A DNA stretch of 5,810 nucleotides from Synechococcaceae cyanobacterium RL_1_2 (GTDB lineage: Bacteria > Cyanobacteriota > Cyanobacteriia > Cyanobacteriales > JAAUPO01), in the NCBI GenBank assembly GCA_012033095.1, contig JAAUPO010000178.1, positions 1 to 5,810 on the forward strand. The letters are read 5' to 3'. Below are positions 5,102 to 5,810 of the stretch, piece after piece. Every line of letters begins with the position of its first letter. Position 1 is the stretch's first letter. The notes under the pieces were generated by a model that was not told the DNA's origin, made no database searches, and was given only the letters and a program-made list of their open reading frames with translations. The position numbers were made by a program, and so were the translations under genes.

Positions 5102-5115
5102 CATCGAATTCGATG
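5102..5115. repeat. Perfect 14-bp palindrome
   Basis: CATCGAATTCGATG is its own reverse complement and starts three bases after the right target duplication of element A2. It may be an operator-like site or chance. A second perfect palindrome, TATCGCGATA, lies at about 5256-5265. No gene starts nearby, so a regulatory role is unsupported. Confidence 0.5.
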
Positions 5116-5201
5116 CCGATCGCGCTGAGGAAACAGTGAGGTTTAGCCAAAAGTTCATACTTCGATCGCTCGCGGGGGAACTTTGGATGAAATTAAAAAT
5201 A

Positions 5202-5249
5202 AAATTAATCCGTAAATTAATCCGTAAATTGATCCGTAAATTAATCTGT
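5202..5249. repeat. Tandem array of four 12-bp units
   Basis: Four adjacent units of AAATTAATCCGT (5202-5213, 5214-5225, 5226-5237, 5238-5249): the first two are identical, the third has one change (GATCC for AATCC) and the fourth one change (CTGT for CCGT). Arrays of short units are common in cyanobacterial intergenic DNA and often vary in copy number between strains. Although 12 is a multiple of 3, no reading frame with a start signal covers it, so I treat it as non-coding. Confidence 0.85.
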
Positions 5250-5510
5250 TTTCTGTATCGCGATATAAAGAAAGTAAGGATAATCCCGTTAGGCTTAAAA
5301 ATCTTACGTTTTTAAAGTATTTCTAGCATTTTCGGCATTTCTAGCATCTTTAGACCTTAACGATTCACTGGCACTTGAACATCACGCCTTACCTTTCTTT
5401 CATGGCCCCCGCAAAATCAGCCTTTCCCATCTGAGAAATGGCCTATAGGTTGATGGCAATTATAACTAGAACAGTAATTTTCACCACTATCTATGGCGTG
5501 GTGCCTTGGG

Positions 5511-5529
5511 AAAACCTTAGGGTTTAAGG
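5511..5529 (-). terminator. Possible weak terminator after pstB
   Basis: On the minus strand CCTTA and TAAGG (5525-5529 and 5515-5519) form a five-pair stem with a five-base loop, followed by four T (5511-5514), starting four bases after the pstB stop. The position is right for the end of a pst operon, but the short stem and T tract make it a weak candidate. Confidence 0.35.
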
Positions 5530-5533
5530 AAAT

Positions 5534-5810
5534 TTAGCCAAACCGACCACTCACATACTGTTGAGTTGCTTCTTCTGCTGGGGATTGAAAGATCATTTCG
5601 GTTCTGTCGTATTCTACTAAATAACCAAACTTGTCGCCATCATCTGTGGCTTTCGCATTGAAAAACGCAGTCAGATCAGATACCCTAGATGCCTGTTGCA
5701 TATTATGGGTAACAATAATGATGGTGTATTGTTCTTTTAATTCCTGAATCAATTCCTCTACCTTAAGGGTGGAAATGGGATCTAAGGCTGAGCAAGGTTC
5801 ATCCATTAGG
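5534..5810 (-). CDS. pstB: Phosphate ABC transporter ATP-binding protein, C-terminal third (cut by window edge)
   Basis: PstB is the cytoplasmic ATPase of the high-affinity phosphate importer PstSCAB. The 91 visible residues start in the Walker B motif (LMDEP), followed by the D-loop SALD, the PstB-typical [16 protein letters not shown], the switch histidine in [20 protein letters not shown], the segment [16 protein letters not shown] and the family-typical ending YVSGRFG. PstB is usually 250-275 residues; the Walker A and LSGGQ parts lie beyond the right edge. The frame is open to the edge, so the ATG at 5804-5806 is internal. It ends with TAA at 5534-5536. PstB is commonly the last gene of its operon, which fits the long non-coding stretch after it. 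Pho-type control is expected for the family, but the promoter is outside the window. Confidence 0.95.
   Translation of the reverse strand, partial: LMDEPCSALDPISTLKVEELIQELKEQYTIIIVTHNMQQASRVSDLTAFFNAKATDDGDKFGYLVEYDRTEMIFQSPAEEATQQYVSGRFG

Larger units (their letters stand above)
5099..5533. other. Non-coding stretch downstream of pstB
   Basis: No gene is visible. It contains the 14-bp palindrome, a 4 x 12 bp tandem array, the palindrome TATCGCGATA, a direct repeat of ATTTCTAGCAT near 5320-5346, and a copy of TTTCACCACTATCT (5479-5492) that also occurs at 4842-4855 on the other side of the B2-A2 pair. No tRNA-like T-loop or other RNA gene signature was seen. Confidence 0.5.

Noticed and set aside
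5202..5249. A CRISPR array
   Set aside because: Units are 12 bp in direct contact with no spacers, and no cas gene is present.

Overview
The window looks like cyanobacterial chromosome from about position 750 to the right edge, with a foreign piece of roughly 740 bases attached at the left edge. The cyanobacterial assignment rests on five exact HIP1 octamers (GCGATCGC at 1327, 1950, 2680, 3770 and 4040, where fewer than one is expected by chance), on the character of the ProB, MscS-type and PstB proteins, and on short interspersed elements of a kind common in cyanobacteria. The left piece has no HIP1 site and a more GC-rich codon style. It encodes part of a PPC-type secreted protein of the sort found in Planctomycetes.

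Layout. Positions 3-1487 (+) form one open frame that joins the PPC-type segment to the last ~245 residues of glutamate 5-kinase (ProB). The join lies near 735-752 and is best explained as an assembly chimera. Positions 1488-2093 are non-coding and carry two short transposon-like elements, A1 (1537-1627) and B1 (1656-1777). Positions 2094-3843 (-) encode a cyanobacterial MscS-type mechanosensitive channel of about 583 residues, split into three reading frames by two single-base shifts. Positions 3844-4310 hold no gene but contain a good intrinsic terminator (4161-4191, -). It probably serves a 78-residue membrane protein at 4311-4547 (-), which has a clear Shine-Dalgarno sequence. Positions 4548-5533 are non-coding and repeat-rich: a cluster of ATTGTCAAAA repeats with a hairpin, element B2 (4875-4987), element A2 (5000-5090), a 14-bp palindrome and a 4 x 12 bp tandem array. 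Positions 5534-5810 (-) are the C-terminal third of the phosphate transporter ATPase PstB, cut by the window edge.

The most informative structure is the two pairs of short elements. A1 and A2 are both exactly 91 bp, are about 87% identical, have 23-bp imperfect terminal inverted repeats, and are each flanked by a different perfect 8-bp duplication. B1 and B2 (122 and 113 bp, inverted relative to each other) have AGGACTTA/TAAGTCCT-type ends and are flanked by perfect direct repeats of 19 and 11 bp. Each locus contains one A next to one B, but in different relative orientation, so these look like independent insertions of two non-autonomous (MITE-like) families into the same AT-rich spots.

The genes (proline synthesis, osmotic safety valve, small membrane protein, phosphate uptake) do not form one pathway or operon. 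I see no defence system, CRISPR array, RNA gene or new enzymatic system. The novelty here is in the mobile-element biology and in the two sequence-integrity problems (the chimeric ORF and the double frameshift).
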